In this document: positions 56,601-64,000 of the stretch, piece after piece | How the letters are laid out: every line of letters begins with the position of its first letter | Position numbering within the stretch: the first letter of the stretch is position 1 | DNA from: Tuberibacillus sp. Marseille-P3662 | Lineage (GTDB): Bacteria; Bacillota; Bacilli; Bacillales; Sporolactobacillaceae | DNA: 64,000 bases | Assembly: GCF_900178005.1 (NCBI RefSeq) | Contig: NZ_FXBS01000004.1 | Span: forward strand, 434,001 to 498,000 | Direction: 5' to 3' | Notes under the pieces: generated by a model | The model's database searches: none | Seen by the model: the letters and a program-made list of their open reading frames with translations, nothing else | Told to the model about the DNA's origin: nothing | Made by a program: the position numbers and the translations under genes

Positions 56601-57389
56601 TTATCCCTTTATGTTCTTTAACTTATGTAAAGCGTATTCTGACGCTTGACACTCTTCAACTGGCCACTCATCCCTTGATTGAGCAGTGGCATCTCCCGGC
56701 TGCTCCATATCTTCGGTGATAAAGGTATTTAGGTGACTGTAGCCATCTTGGGTACGCATAAGAGTATCGGCTTCAGTCGAGAATACATCAATATCTTGCA
56801 ACGTTGCCCCGTTATAGTAGTAGCAACGAATAACAAACTGATATTTTTGAAATGAACCATGGATACTAACCACTCTTCTGTCTAAAGGACGCCCATCCGG
56901 CATCGCATCACTCGCCGTGTCGTCCCGGTAAGAAAATTCGTAGGCCGGCCCATCTCGATATTCCAATCGCAGTGGCTGTTCTACTTGCTGATTTCGCGAC
57001 AGACCAATGATCAGAAGATAGGGCTCATTGATATAACCCGCACTTAGCACATCACCATTACTTGGATTCGCCGCTTCGCCAAATAATTCATCGTATGGAT
57101 GGCTGTGGTACATGCCCATACACTGAGACGTTGATATCAATTTTCTGGCAGATTGAACAGCGTGGGCTACGGAACAATCCGGGAATACAGACGCTTCCGT
57201 CCGCGCCAGCACATTACCCATTGGAAAAACATAATCAATGTCCGGCATCCCCTTTCGCTCTTTGCCAAATAACAACCCATTTGTCTCTGAGTGAATCTGT
57301 TGATTTGTCTGCGGAAAAAACTGAATGGCATCCAATAAAATTGTTGAAAACGTATGATCGCTGAGTCTTACACTATTTGAAACACTCAT
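56601..57389 (-). CDS. Orphan JAMM/MPN-domain protein
   Basis: A 262-aa protein with a JAB/MPN+ zinc-protease core: E35 (HSETNGLLFG), H95 and H97 (GMYHSHP), S110 and D113 (PSNGD), giving the JAMM motif E...HxHP...SxxD with a somewhat long loop before the Ser. Residues about 160-262 form a separate, unrecognised domain (SFQKYQFVIRCYYYNGATLQ). Enzymes with this fold remove ubiquitin-like or sulfur-carrier tails or act in cysteine synthesis, but no ThiS/MoaD or E1-like gene is near. Function unknown. Confidence 0.75.
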   Translation of the reverse strand: MSVSNSVRLSDHTFSTILLDAIQFFPQTNQQIHSETNGLLFGKERKGMPDIDYVFPMGNVLARTEASVFPDCSVAHAVQSARKLISTSQCMGMYHSHPYDELFGEAANPSNGDVLSAGYINEPYLLIIGLSRNQQVEQPLRLEYRDGPAYEFSYRDDTASDAMPDGRPLDRRVVSIHGSFQKYQFVIRCYYYNGATLQDIDVFSTEADTLMRTQDGYSHLNTFITEDMEQPGDATAQSRDEWPVEECQASEYALHKLKNIKG

Positions 57390-57492
57390 AGGTACACCTC
57401 AATCCATTATACTAACTGCGTCATTCACCATTTCACAAATATTGCTATGATGAGGTAAGATTTGAAAACTTAAGTCCGCTCTTATTATACAA

Positions 57493-57524
57493 GAACAGCT
57501 GGCCCCAATAGTGGCCAACTGTTC
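57493..57524 (-). terminator. Hairpin after small gene
   Basis: GAACAGTTGGCC / GGCCAGCTGTTC on the minus strand (one mismatch) followed by TTGTAT, 33 bp after the 49-aa ORF. Confidence 0.55.
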
Positions 57525-57556
57525 CAAATCCATGTTTTCCCTTTAAAAAACGTGCA

Positions 57557-57706
57557 TTAAGTGTTTTTCTTATTCTTCTTAACGGCCTCTTGCAGTTCAT
57601 CATCACTTGGCAATGCGTTCTCGGCTTCATTCAGCATCTCTTGCTTTGCCTGTTCATTCCCTTTTGCTTTTTTCTCATTGTTTTGTTTCGAATGAAATAG
57701 GTCCAT
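57557..57706 (-). CDS. Small hydrophilic protein of unknown function
   Basis: A 49-aa frame starting MDLFHSKQNNEKKAKGNEQ, with a middle MLNEAENALPSDDEL and ending VKKNKKNT. It is rich in Lys, Asn, Glu and Gln with no membrane segment. ATG 57706 has AAGGAGGG at good spacing and a hairpin terminator follows, so it is probably a real gene. It resembles small acid-soluble or spore-associated proteins in composition only. Confidence 0.6.
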   Translation of the reverse strand: MDLFHSKQNNEKKAKGNEQAKQEMLNEAENALPSDDELQEAVKKNKKNT

Positions 57707-57760
57707 AAAAATATCCCTCCTTCATATATATATTTTTCCTGCTTTTGTTTATTTATATGT

Positions 57761-57794
57761 AAAAAAAAAGCGGATGGCTTTGATGCCAATCCGC
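57761..57794 (-). terminator. Terminator of the MFS exporter gene
   Basis: On the minus strand GCGGATTGGC pairs with GCCATCCGC (one bulge) and is followed by nine T. It lies 29 bp after the MFS stop. Confidence 0.85.
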
Positions 57795-57822
57795 CCATAA
57801 GTTGCTTTTGGAGTCATGAATG

Positions 57823-59040
57823 TTAACTAATGTCTTTCATGTAATTTCTTCCGGAAAAGAGAACAATCATCCCGATTAAAACAGCGCACGCCCCAAAGAA
57901 GAACGGTGTTTCCGGGTTATACCACTCAGAAAGCTTGCCCGCTAGCCATGGAGCAATAGATCCGCCAGCAAATCGAACAAAGCTATATGCTGATGAGGCG
58001 ACTGAGCGATCGACTGGGGAAACCTCCATGACCGCTGTTGTGACCAGTGTGTTATTAATACCGAGGAAGGCTCCAATGATAATGACACAAGCGATGAGCG
58101 TGGCTTGGGAATTAATGCCCAATCCCATTATCGCTAACGTCGCTGCAATTAAAAATAATATGACATACATCGTCTTTTGAGTTCCGAAGCGTTTTTCAAG
58201 TTTGGGTGCAATAAAGATCGATGTAATCGCCAGAAAAATACCCCAAAAGAAAAATACATAGCCAATTCCGTGTTCACTAAGACCCAGCACATAAGGGGAA
58301 TAAGCTAAGAGTGTAAAGAAGCCAAAATTGTAAAGAAGAGCCATGATCCCCATTGATAAAAGACCGCGGTGACCTAGGGCTTTAATTGGATCAAGAATGG
58401 AACTCTTTTGTTTTGGCTTTTCCACATCACTAAGCAGGACAAAGACACCGATAAATCCAATGGTCATGAGAATAGCTACACCGAAAAACGGCCCGCGCCA
58501 ACTGATCGCACCAAGCCAGCCGCCGACTAAGGGGCCGACCGATAAGCCCAGGCCAAGGGCGGCTTCGTAAAGAATAATGGCGCTTGCGGTTCCGCCACTG
58601 GCAACACTGACAATAACGGCGAGGGCTGTTGATATGAACAATGCGTTACCTAAGCCCCACCCTGCGCGGAAGCCAACTAACTGATCTACCGTTCCTGAGA
58701 GACCACCAAGTGCTGAAAAAATAACGATTATAATAAGTCCAAGAAGCAACGTTGGTTTTGGACCAATCCGGCTTGACAGCCAGCCTGTGACAAGCATCAT
58801 CACACCGGTGACGAGCATATAACTTGTAAATAGCAAATTCACCTGAGCCGGCGTTGCATTCAGTTGTTCACCGATGGCCGGTAAAATCGGATCCACTAAT
58901 CCGAGTCCCATAAAAGCGACAACACAAGCAAAAGCAACAGCCCATGCCGCCTTTGGCTGTTTGAAAACACGTTTCAACGAATGATCATCGTGTTCAACTG
59001 TTTCAACAGCCTCTTCCATTTGTTCTCCATCTACTGGCAT
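57823..59040 (-). CDS. MFS drug exporter (DHA1-like)
   Basis: A 405-aa 12-helix efflux transporter with motif A-like GWLSSRIGPKPTLLLG after helix 2 and the antiporter motif C-like GPLVGGWLGA in helix 5. ATG 59040 has AGGGGTGATC upstream; ATG 59058 would include that site. It is 54 bp downstream of a MarR regulator, which probably represses it. Substrate unknown. Confidence 0.87.
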   Translation of the reverse strand: MPVDGEQMEEAVETVEHDDHSLKRVFKQPKAAWAVAFACVVAFMGLGLVDPILPAIGEQLNATPAQVNLLFTSYMLVTGVMMLVTGWLSSRIGPKPTLLLGLIIIVIFSALGGLSGTVDQLVGFRAGWGLGNALFISTALAVIVSVASGGTASAIILYEAALGLGLSVGPLVGGWLGAISWRGPFFGVAILMTIGFIGVFVLLSDVEKPKQKSSILDPIKALGHRGLLSMGIMALLYNFGFFTLLAYSPYVLGLSEHGIGYVFFFWGIFLAITSIFIAPKLEKRFGTQKTMYVILFLIAATLAIMGLGINSQATLIACVIIIGAFLGINNTLVTTAVMEVSPVDRSVASSAYSFVRFAGGSIAPWLAGKLSEWYNPETPFFFGACAVLIGMIVLFSGRNYMKDIS

Positions 59041-59094
59041 AAGATCACCCCTATCCAAGTTTTTAGTTACATATCAGGTTAATAACATCTAACA

Positions 59095-59496
59095 TTAATC
59101 GAGCATTTTCCTGCACAACCGCAGCAATTCCGCCGTTTCTTCAGATGTAAGTTTGCCAAAATATCTTTCAACCGCAACATCCCTTGACTCTGAAAAACGA
59201 TCAACCAATGTTTGACCTTGGTCTGTCAGGACAAGATGAACCACACGTCGATCTTCTTCAGAACGCTCTCGAGCCACGTAATTGTCCTTAATCATGCGAT
59301 TCGCTAGGGCTGTAGCACCGCTGTAGCTAATGCCGACTTCATCAGCCAACTCGGACATCTTCAGCGGTCCCTTTTTACGTAGCGCACGCAGCAAACCTAA
59401 TTGGGGACCGACTAAATTAAAGTTCCATTCCTTTCGCACACTCTTGGTCACCTGCTGTATCAATTCGACAAACGGTATCATGTCTTTATTGTCCAT
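59095..59496 (-). CDS. MarR-family transcriptional regulator
   Basis: A 133-aa winged-helix repressor: LRKKGPLKMSELADEVGISY, then SGATALANRMIKDNYVARER and the wing SEEDRRVVHLVLTDQG. It precedes the MFS exporter on the same strand, so a shared autoregulated promoter upstream of 59496 is likely. Confidence 0.9.
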   Translation of the reverse strand: MDNKDMIPFVELIQQVTKSVRKEWNFNLVGPQLGLLRALRKKGPLKMSELADEVGISYSGATALANRMIKDNYVARERSEEDRRVVHLVLTDQGQTLVDRFSESRDVAVERYFGKLTSEETAELLRLCRKMLD

Positions 59497-59612
59497 TAAG
59501 AGCTCCCCTCATAAAAAACAACTGATATTAATACTATATGAATATTTCACCCATGTAAACTATTTGAGTTAATTAACTATTATTCTGACATTTTTTAGTG
59601 GCCGCACATAAG

Positions 59613-59638
59613 AAAAACCGTCAATAAGATGACGGTTT
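59613..59638 (-). terminator. Terminator of the hydroxyacid dehydrogenase gene
   Basis: Minus-strand stem AAACCGTC / GACGGTTT with an 8-nt loop followed by TTC and T-rich sequence, about 110 bp after the dehydrogenase stop. Confidence 0.7.
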
Positions 59639-59659
59639 GACATAACCTGGATCACGGCT

Positions 59660-59757
59660 CAATTGTTTGCTGAAATAGCGCAATTAATAACCAAAAGAGC
59701 GCAATTCCTTGTAAAAGAAGCGCAATTGTACGTTGATAAAGCGCAAATCAGTATCCC
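59660..59757. repeat. GCGCAATT tandem array 3
   Basis: Four or so units of about 22-24 bp carry AGCGCAATT with A-rich spacers (AAATAGCGCAATTAATAACC, AAGAGCGCAATTCCTTG, AGAAGCGCAATTGTACG, AAAGCGCAAATCAG). It resembles the GAGCG arrays at 25194 and 34941 in layout and size. The last unit runs to the 3' end of the dehydrogenase gene. Confidence 0.75.
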
Positions 59758-60680
59758 TTACGAATATCAACTTGATTTTCTAACGATTTTCCTGCTTCAA
59801 TATCTTTCAGTGTATCGACAAAACAATCAGCAGCCTCATCCGGCGTTGTTACGGCTGAAATATGAGGGGTCATGGACACATCGTCTCGCGTCCAAAGCGG
59901 ACTATCCGCAGGTAAGGGTTCCGAAGCAAAGACATCTAGAACCGCTTGACTAACATTGTCTTGATCTAAGCCATCCACGAGAGCCTCGGTTTCAACCGAT
60001 CCCCCTCTACCAACATTGATAAACATCGCTTGCTGTAATTGATTGAAAAAGGTTTGATTGAACATGCGGTGCGTCTCTGCGGTTAATGGCAAAGTATTGA
60101 TAACAACATCCGCCGAGCCGAGAATGTCTCCTTCACGCCCCACCGCATACACATCTTTAAAATAGTCCTTTGATCGCCCGCCAAGCGATACACCATAAGT
60201 GTCCGCGCCCAGCATTGACAAGGTTTTGGCCACCTCTTGGCCAATCTCGCCCGTTCCATAGACCACAATGGTTTGATCCTCGATAAGTCCTGGTGTAACC
60301 GGATCCCAGCTTTTATTATGCTGATCTTGCCTGAAGCGTTCATGATTCTGCAGGCATCTTAATATGTAACTCAAGCAATATTCAGCGATCCTTTTTCCGA
60401 ACGAGCAAATGGTTCGCGTCATTAACACATCATCTGGCCATGTCTGATTGAAAAGGAAGGCATCTACACCTGCGCCAAGTACATGAACCCACTTAAGCTG
60501 CGCCACATCAAAATTTGGCGCAGGTTTAAAAGAAACAAAGGCATCGGTCCAAGCCATATCATCAGACGTCACTTCCTCTTTGGATTTGAACCGGACCTCT
60601 TTTCCAGGTAAACGCCCTTCTAGTAAACGTTCCAGCTCTTCAAAGTTCTGATCCGTAATTAATAGATGATTAATGTCCAT
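59748..60680 (-). CDS. D-2-hydroxyacid dehydrogenase
   Basis: A 310-aa NAD(P)-dependent dehydrogenase of the GhrA/SerA-like family. It has the Rossmann motif VVYGTGEIGQEVAKTL, catalytic Arg in FINVGRGGSVETEAL, Glu in DVFASEPLP, and His in MTPHISAVT. It likely reduces glyoxylate, hydroxypyruvate or another 2-oxoacid. No operon partner. The 3' end carries the tandem array. Confidence 0.88.
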   Translation of the reverse strand: MDINHLLITDQNFEELERLLEGRLPGKEVRFKSKEEVTSDDMAWTDAFVSFKPAPNFDVAQLKWVHVLGAGVDAFLFNQTWPDDVLMTRTICSFGKRIAEYCLSYILRCLQNHERFRQDQHNKSWDPVTPGLIEDQTIVVYGTGEIGQEVAKTLSMLGADTYGVSLGGRSKDYFKDVYAVGREGDILGSADVVINTLPLTAETHRMFNQTFFNQLQQAMFINVGRGGSVETEALVDGLDQDNVSQAVLDVFASEPLPADSPLWTRDDVSMTPHISAVTTPDEAADCFVDTLKDIEAGKSLENQVDIRKGY

Positions 60681-60831
60681 AGCGGCACCTCTTTTTATGA
60701 ATCTTTCACTCTCTTTCTAATCCCCAAGTCTGGGAGGTCATTAAAGCAACAAAAGCTTTGAATGACGGATAAGGCAACTTTCTTAGAATTAAATAACAAA
60801 AATCAGTATTATTCAACCATACCCATTTAAA

Positions 60832-60863
60832 AAGAGGGCTGTCCCTATTGAGACAGCCCTCTT
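60832..60863 (-). terminator. Terminator of the yhfH-like gene
   Basis: Perfect 12-bp stem AAGAGGGCTGTC / GACAGCCCTCTT, followed on the minus strand by TTTTT. Confidence 0.88.
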
Positions 60864-60884
60864 CAAAAACCGACATTTTCCACA

Positions 60885-61019
60885 TCATTCTCTCGTTTGC
60901 TTGCAATGGTCGCATTGTGTCAAATAGGACTCACATTGCTCTTCGATCTGATTCCCGCAATCAGCACAAACTTTCGGCGGCAAGTTTCTGTAAAACTCAG
61001 TAATCGTTTGTTTGGCCAT
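60885..61019 (-). CDS. YhfH-family small zinc-ribbon-like protein
   Basis: A 44-aa protein: MAKQTITEFYRNLPPKVCAD, CGNQIEEQCESYLTQCDHCK, QTRE. The pattern FYRNLPPK and the CxxC pairs (CADC, CDHC) match the Bacillus YhfH family, which probably binds zinc. ATG 61019 has GGAGG 7 bp upstream and a strong terminator follows. Function unknown. Confidence 0.85.
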   Translation of the reverse strand: MAKQTITEFYRNLPPKVCADCGNQIEEQCESYLTQCDHCKQTRE

Positions 61020-61274
61020 GACAATCCCTCCAAAAGAATGATTTGTAAAACGCATCACTAACCCCTGTGTTAAACAACAACATAATTTATTTTGATATTA
61101 TTATATAACAGATAATTTAGAATGTGAACACTGTATTTGAACTTTTTCGGTTTTGAGTCTTTGGTCTTCCCATTGTTATACAACACAGCACTTATGTTGG
61201 ATGGTTCTTTATCGGAAACGGATTCATTAAACCAAATTTTGCAACTTCTGATAATGTCCTTTTGTTATTAAAAA

Positions 61275-61365
61275 AATTAATATATAATCATTTAATGGCA
61301 AATAAATTGATATATATTCATATGATGGATTATAATTAATATATCGTTATATTTCTCTATATATC
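61275..61365. repeat. Three imperfect 30-bp AT-rich repeats upstream of the YczE-like gene
   Basis: ATTAATATATAATCATTTAA, ATTGATATATATTCATATGA and ATTAATATATCGTTATATTT begin at about 61276, 61306 and 61335, a 29-30 bp period. They may be a multi-site operator or curved promoter DNA. The rest of 61020-61427 shows no gene. Confidence 0.5.
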
Positions 61366-61427
61366 GGACAAATACTTGCAAATTTACGCTTATAAATAAA
61401 TCGTGAATGAGGAAAGGGGGAAGACCG

Positions 61428-62072
61428 ATGTCCTTGTCTTACCTTTACAGATGTGCATTGTATCTATTAGGCATGGTGATTAATTTCTTAGGTGTTGCCT
61501 TAATTGTCAAGTCCGCTATGGGTGCAGGATTTTGGGCTGCTTTGTTTACCGGAATGTCGCAACACTTCGGTTTGACAGTCGGGATTTGGTATGGTTCATT
61601 CCAATTTGTCTTCATATTTGTGAACAGTTATCTGTTACGGAGACGTCCCGAATATGGAGCGATTATTCCTTTAGTTTTAGAAGGGATCATTCTTGATTTT
61701 TGGTTAGAAAAGGCCTTTAAGAATATCCACTTAACGGCTGATCCTTTATATGTCAAACTGGCCGTTTTGGCATTAGGAGTTGTATGTGTGGGCTTAGGCG
61801 TTGCGATCTATATCGTGCCAGGTTTTCCAAGGGCTCCGGTTGACCAACTTTTTCTCGCCTTCAGCGAGCGGTTTAATTGGAGTATCGGGGTTTCACAAAC
61901 CGTTGTCGCTGTTATGGTCGCTGGTGCAGCCTTTTTAATTGGAGGACCTGTAGGCATTGGCACTGCTGTTGTGACTTTTTCATTAGGGACCGTCATTCAG
62001 TTTTGGCATAAGAGGCTTGCATTTTTAAATCGGCTTTGTTTTCCACAAGACATGTGGTATTCTGCCCATTAA
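61428..62072 (+). CDS. YczE/YitT-type membrane protein
   Basis: A 214-aa integral membrane protein with about five helices, in the YczE/YyaS/YitT-like pattern: YLLGMVINFLGVALIVKSAM, GAGFWAALFTGMSQHFGLTV, and VGLGVAIYIVPGFPRAPVDQ. ATG 61428 has GGGGGAAG upstream. Monocistronic, ending at a bidirectional terminator. Members of the family have been linked to antibiotic production in Bacillus, but no such cluster is present. Confidence 0.8.
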   Translation: MSLSYLYRCALYLLGMVINFLGVALIVKSAMGAGFWAALFTGMSQHFGLTVGIWYGSFQFVFIFVNSYLLRRRPEYGAIIPLVLEGIILDFWLEKAFKNIHLTADPLYVKLAVLALGVVCVGLGVAIYIVPGFPRAPVDQLFLAFSERFNWSIGVSQTVVAVMVAGAAFLIGGPVGIGTAVVTFSLGTVIQFWHKRLAFLNRLCFPQDMWYSAH

Positions 62073-62111
62073 CTAAAGGAATGCGGGAGGATGGTCCCCG
62101 GACCACCCTAG

Positions 62112-62148
62112 AAAAAGCTGACCCTGATTAATATGGGTCAGCTTTTTT
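62112..62148. terminator. Bidirectional terminator
   Basis: Stem AAAAGCTGACCC / GGGTCAGCTTTT with a 10-nt loop and T-runs on both strands serves the convergent YczE-like (plus) and GH84 (minus) genes. Confidence 0.9.
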
Positions 62149-62154
62149 ATGCAT

Positions 62155-64000
62155 TTATTCAGCGCTCATAACGAGGACCTGTCCATCCTTAATTTGAACC
62201 TCTGCACCGATCAACGCATGATCCTTCAGCCAATCACTATCGTGAATGCTTAAGACATAGCCGTTATCGGGAATTGGTGAATTGTTGCCGCCCCGTTCAA
62301 CGACCTGACCGTCCACCACTGTCACTTCATAACCATATATATTGGTTCCGGTTGTGTCTCCCTGTTCCGGCGTATATTGAATCAGCTCCCCTGCCCCGCG
62401 TGATGTATTCACACCATCCAGCGGTCTTGAAACAGCTGTCTGTCCGTATAATGCTTTGGTGAGAAACGGCCGGATCACATATTCACCAACTTTTTGCGAA
62501 AGAGCGTCAGCCTGTGTCATTAAAGCCTTAATTTTAGTTTTATACTGTTCGACTTTGTCTGTTTTGCCCGCTTCTTCTGCCATTAATGATTTCACGGCGA
62601 CAACACCTGCTTGACTATATAGGTCAAGCTTTTTTAAATAAGGATCAATTTCTTCAAGGAATGGCTTATTTTCCATCTTGTTTCGAAGACGTTCTGGAAC
62701 AGTTTGTAAATACTTAAATTCAGCTATTAACTTTTCTGCAGCTTGGTCGGCTTCTTTTGTCTCTAAAGCTTGATTGAAGTTTTCAATTAACGGCGTAAGC
62801 GTCAAAGATTCCTTATCATTAATTGGAGAGGAGTAGGCATTTTCGGCAAAAGCCTTTAACGCCTCAGCCGCATCACCGCCAAATGATTGAAGACTACGCT
62901 CCCATGATGCTTGCGGGTCATAGTTATTAGGATTCCAAGCGTAATCAGCGATTGTGTACAACGGTATCTTAGAGGCCTCTGCTTCATTCATCGGATTCGA
63001 TGTCAAGCCCATAACCCCATGATCCGCCAAATCTTGATCTCGTTTGACTAGTGGCCCAAGGAATAAGCGGTTACGGTCATAGTCATTGACCGGATAGTTA
63101 TCCCAGAGCAACAAATCATGTTGAAAGATATTTGCAACCTTTTCCGCACCTTCAGAAGTGACTTTTTCGGGAACAACAGCTGGGCCTGTCCACATGACAA
63201 TCGTGTCGTCATTGACTGACTTAGCAAACTGCTCCCGATAAGCAGTCGAATCATTGCCGGCATAACCTGTTGGCACCGTGATTAACCGCTCAGCACCTTC
63301 ATGAGTCTGAATAAATGCCTTGTTAAAACGATTTAACAAATAAGCCTGCGCTGCAGCCGTTGGATTCGACTTATCGCCAAATTTAGCCTTATCTTGATCA
63401 CAGTGAAAATCATAACTAATATCGTCTAGAAAAATAGCGTAGGAACGGACGCCAAGGTCCCACACCGCCTGCATCTTGTCCATGAGCAATTTGAAATCTT
63501 GATCGCCTGAATAACAAACCGTATTGCCTGGAGAAAGCGCAAATGTGAAGTTCACATGATTATCTTTGGCTTTCTGAACCAATTCTTCTAGTTGACCTAG
63601 CTTATCTTCCGGATACGGTTCACGCCATTTGTCTCTGTGATAGGGATCATCTTTTGGCGCATAAATGTAGGTATTCATTTTATTTTCACTGTAAAATGCT
63701 ATTTGGGACAAACGGTCTTCATGGGACCACGGTGCACCGTAAAAGCCTTCAATCGAGCCACGGATCGGCATTTCCGGCCAATCCCGAATCTCAACGGCTG
63801 GTACCCAGTCACGTCCCGTTTTTTCCTTAATTAGCTGCTCGAACGTTTGCGCGGCATAAAACGTTCCAGTCTTGTCCTTACCAGCAAGAACGATTTGTTT
63901 TTTGCCGTTGTGCCCTGATGCTAGAACATAGCCTTCTTCCTTTAATTGCGACGGGCCATCTACACCCAGTTGTTGCAATACATGCGAAGTGTCTTGATTT
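62155..64000 (-). CDS. GH84 beta-N-acetylglucosaminidase-like protein, 5' partial
   Basis: The C-terminal 614 or so residues of a glycoside hydrolase family 84 protein. Seen in order: the end of an N-terminal GH20b-like domain (VLASGHNGKKQIVLAGKD), the catalytic barrel beginning PIRGSIEGFYGAPWS with the twin catalytic aspartates in YAIFLDDISYDF, LLWDNYPVNDYDR and GVMGLTSNPMNEAEAS, then helical regions. The frame is open at the window edge (upstream codons read NQDTSHVL), so TTG 63978 is internal. It likely removes beta-linked GlcNAc from glycans outside the cell; the missing N terminus should hold a signal peptide. Confidence 0.9.
   Translation of the reverse strand, partial: NQDTSHVLQQLGVDGPSQLKEEGYVLASGHNGKKQIVLAGKDKTGTFYAAQTFEQLIKEKTGRDWVPAVEIRDWPEMPIRGSIEGFYGAPWSHEDRLSQIAFYSENKMNTYIYAPKDDPYHRDKWREPYPEDKLGQLEELVQKAKDNHVNFTFALSPGNTVCYSGDQDFKLLMDKMQAVWDLGVRSYAIFLDDISYDFHCDQDKAKFGDKSNPTAAAQAYLLNRFNKAFIQTHEGAERLITVPTGYAGNDSTAYREQFAKSVNDDTIVMWTGPAVVPEKVTSEGAEKVANIFQHDLLLWDNYPVNDYDRNRLFLGPLVKRDQDLADHGVMGLTSNPMNEAEASKIPLYTIADYAWNPNNYDPQASWERSLQSFGGDAAEALKAFAENAYSSPINDKESLTLTPLIENFNQALETKEADQAAEKLIAEFKYLQTVPERLRNKMENKPFLEEIDPYLKKLDLYSQAGVVAVKSLMAEEAGKTDKVEQYKTKIKALMTQADALSQKVGEYVIRPFLTKALYGQTAVSRPLDGVNTSRGAGELIQYTPEQGDTTGTNIYGYEVTVVDGQVVERGGNNSPIPDNGYVLSIHDSDWLKDHALIGAEVQIKDGQVLVMSAE

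Noticed and set aside
57445-57630. 61-codon minus-strand frame
   Set aside because: It overlaps the real 49-aa gene in another frame and the hairpin after it.
60706-60915. 69-codon minus-strand frame
   Set aside because: It covers the terminator at 60832-60863 and the 3' end of the yhfH-like gene in another frame, with no support as a protein.

Overview
The window is a 64 kb piece of a Bacillales (Bacillota) chromosome, most likely from a halotolerant, spore-forming Bacillaceae-type organism. The evidence is strong AAGGAGG-type ribosome binding sites, frequent TTG/GTG starts, a T-box leader on the ilv-leu operon, CcpA cre-like sites, a Fur box, a complete ectoine/hydroxyectoine operon, YhfH, YrhK, DUF1657/DUF421 and DUF4363 proteins, and dispersed intergenic repeats of a kind common in Bacillus-like genomes. 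No rRNA, tRNA, CRISPR array or prophage was seen. Two genes run off the ends: a four-carbon acid sugar kinase (left) and a GH84 beta-N-acetylglucosaminidase (right).

Layout, left part. 1-2046: sugar-acid kinase plus PdxA2 (threonate/erythronate catabolism). 2389-5921: PhnD-C-E-E phosphonate-type ABC transporter. 6377-9526 (minus): ectABCD. 10002-14840: an SDR lacking the usual catalytic Tyr, YrhK, a DUF1657/DUF4363/DUF421 membrane-stress locus, an LCP cell-wall enzyme and a small Xre regulator. 15034-22399 (minus): a glucose/mannose-type ABC importer without its own ATPase, controlled by a three-component system (membrane-anchored sugar-binding protein, YesM-type kinase, YesN-type regulator) and a perfect cre site. 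22541-26836: an MFS protein, a lipoprotein gene between 31-bp direct repeats, a GNAT enzyme, another lipoprotein and a nitrilase-family amidase. 27137-27580: a truncated RpiR-type regulator and a structured region that may encode a small RNA. 27635-32623: a siderophore ABC operon and a divergent ferredoxin-NADP reductase sharing a Fur box.

Layout, right part. 32868-36710 is accessory: a dead Rpn-type nuclease fragment, an orphan membrane protein, a PP2C phosphatase, and a GAGCG tandem array split by an IS3-family element with a 4-bp target duplication. 36763-47545 (minus): the branched-chain amino acid cluster ilvE / T-box / ilvB-N-C-leuA-B-C-D-threonine dehydratase, with an 83-bp repeat in two of its intercistronic gaps. 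47885-53632: a DUF4145-like protein, a polar amino acid ABC transporter, a C39-type peptidase, and cysC-cysQ. 53950-56240: a LytTR regulator with a succinate/acetyl-CoA transferase. 56601-62072: an orphan JAMM/MPN protein, small proteins, MarR with an MFS exporter, a D-2-hydroxyacid dehydrogenase, YhfH and a YczE-type membrane protein.

The genes suggest an osmoadapted heterotroph that makes ectoine and hydroxyectoine, takes up sugars under CcpA and three-component control, takes up chelated iron under Fur, and builds branched-chain amino acids under T-box control. I found no complete, clearly new multi-gene system. The least explained items are the 83-bp repeats in the ilv-leu operon, the apparent ATT start of the threonine dehydratase, the direct-repeat lipoprotein cassette, the orphan JAMM protein and the structured region near 27.5 kb.
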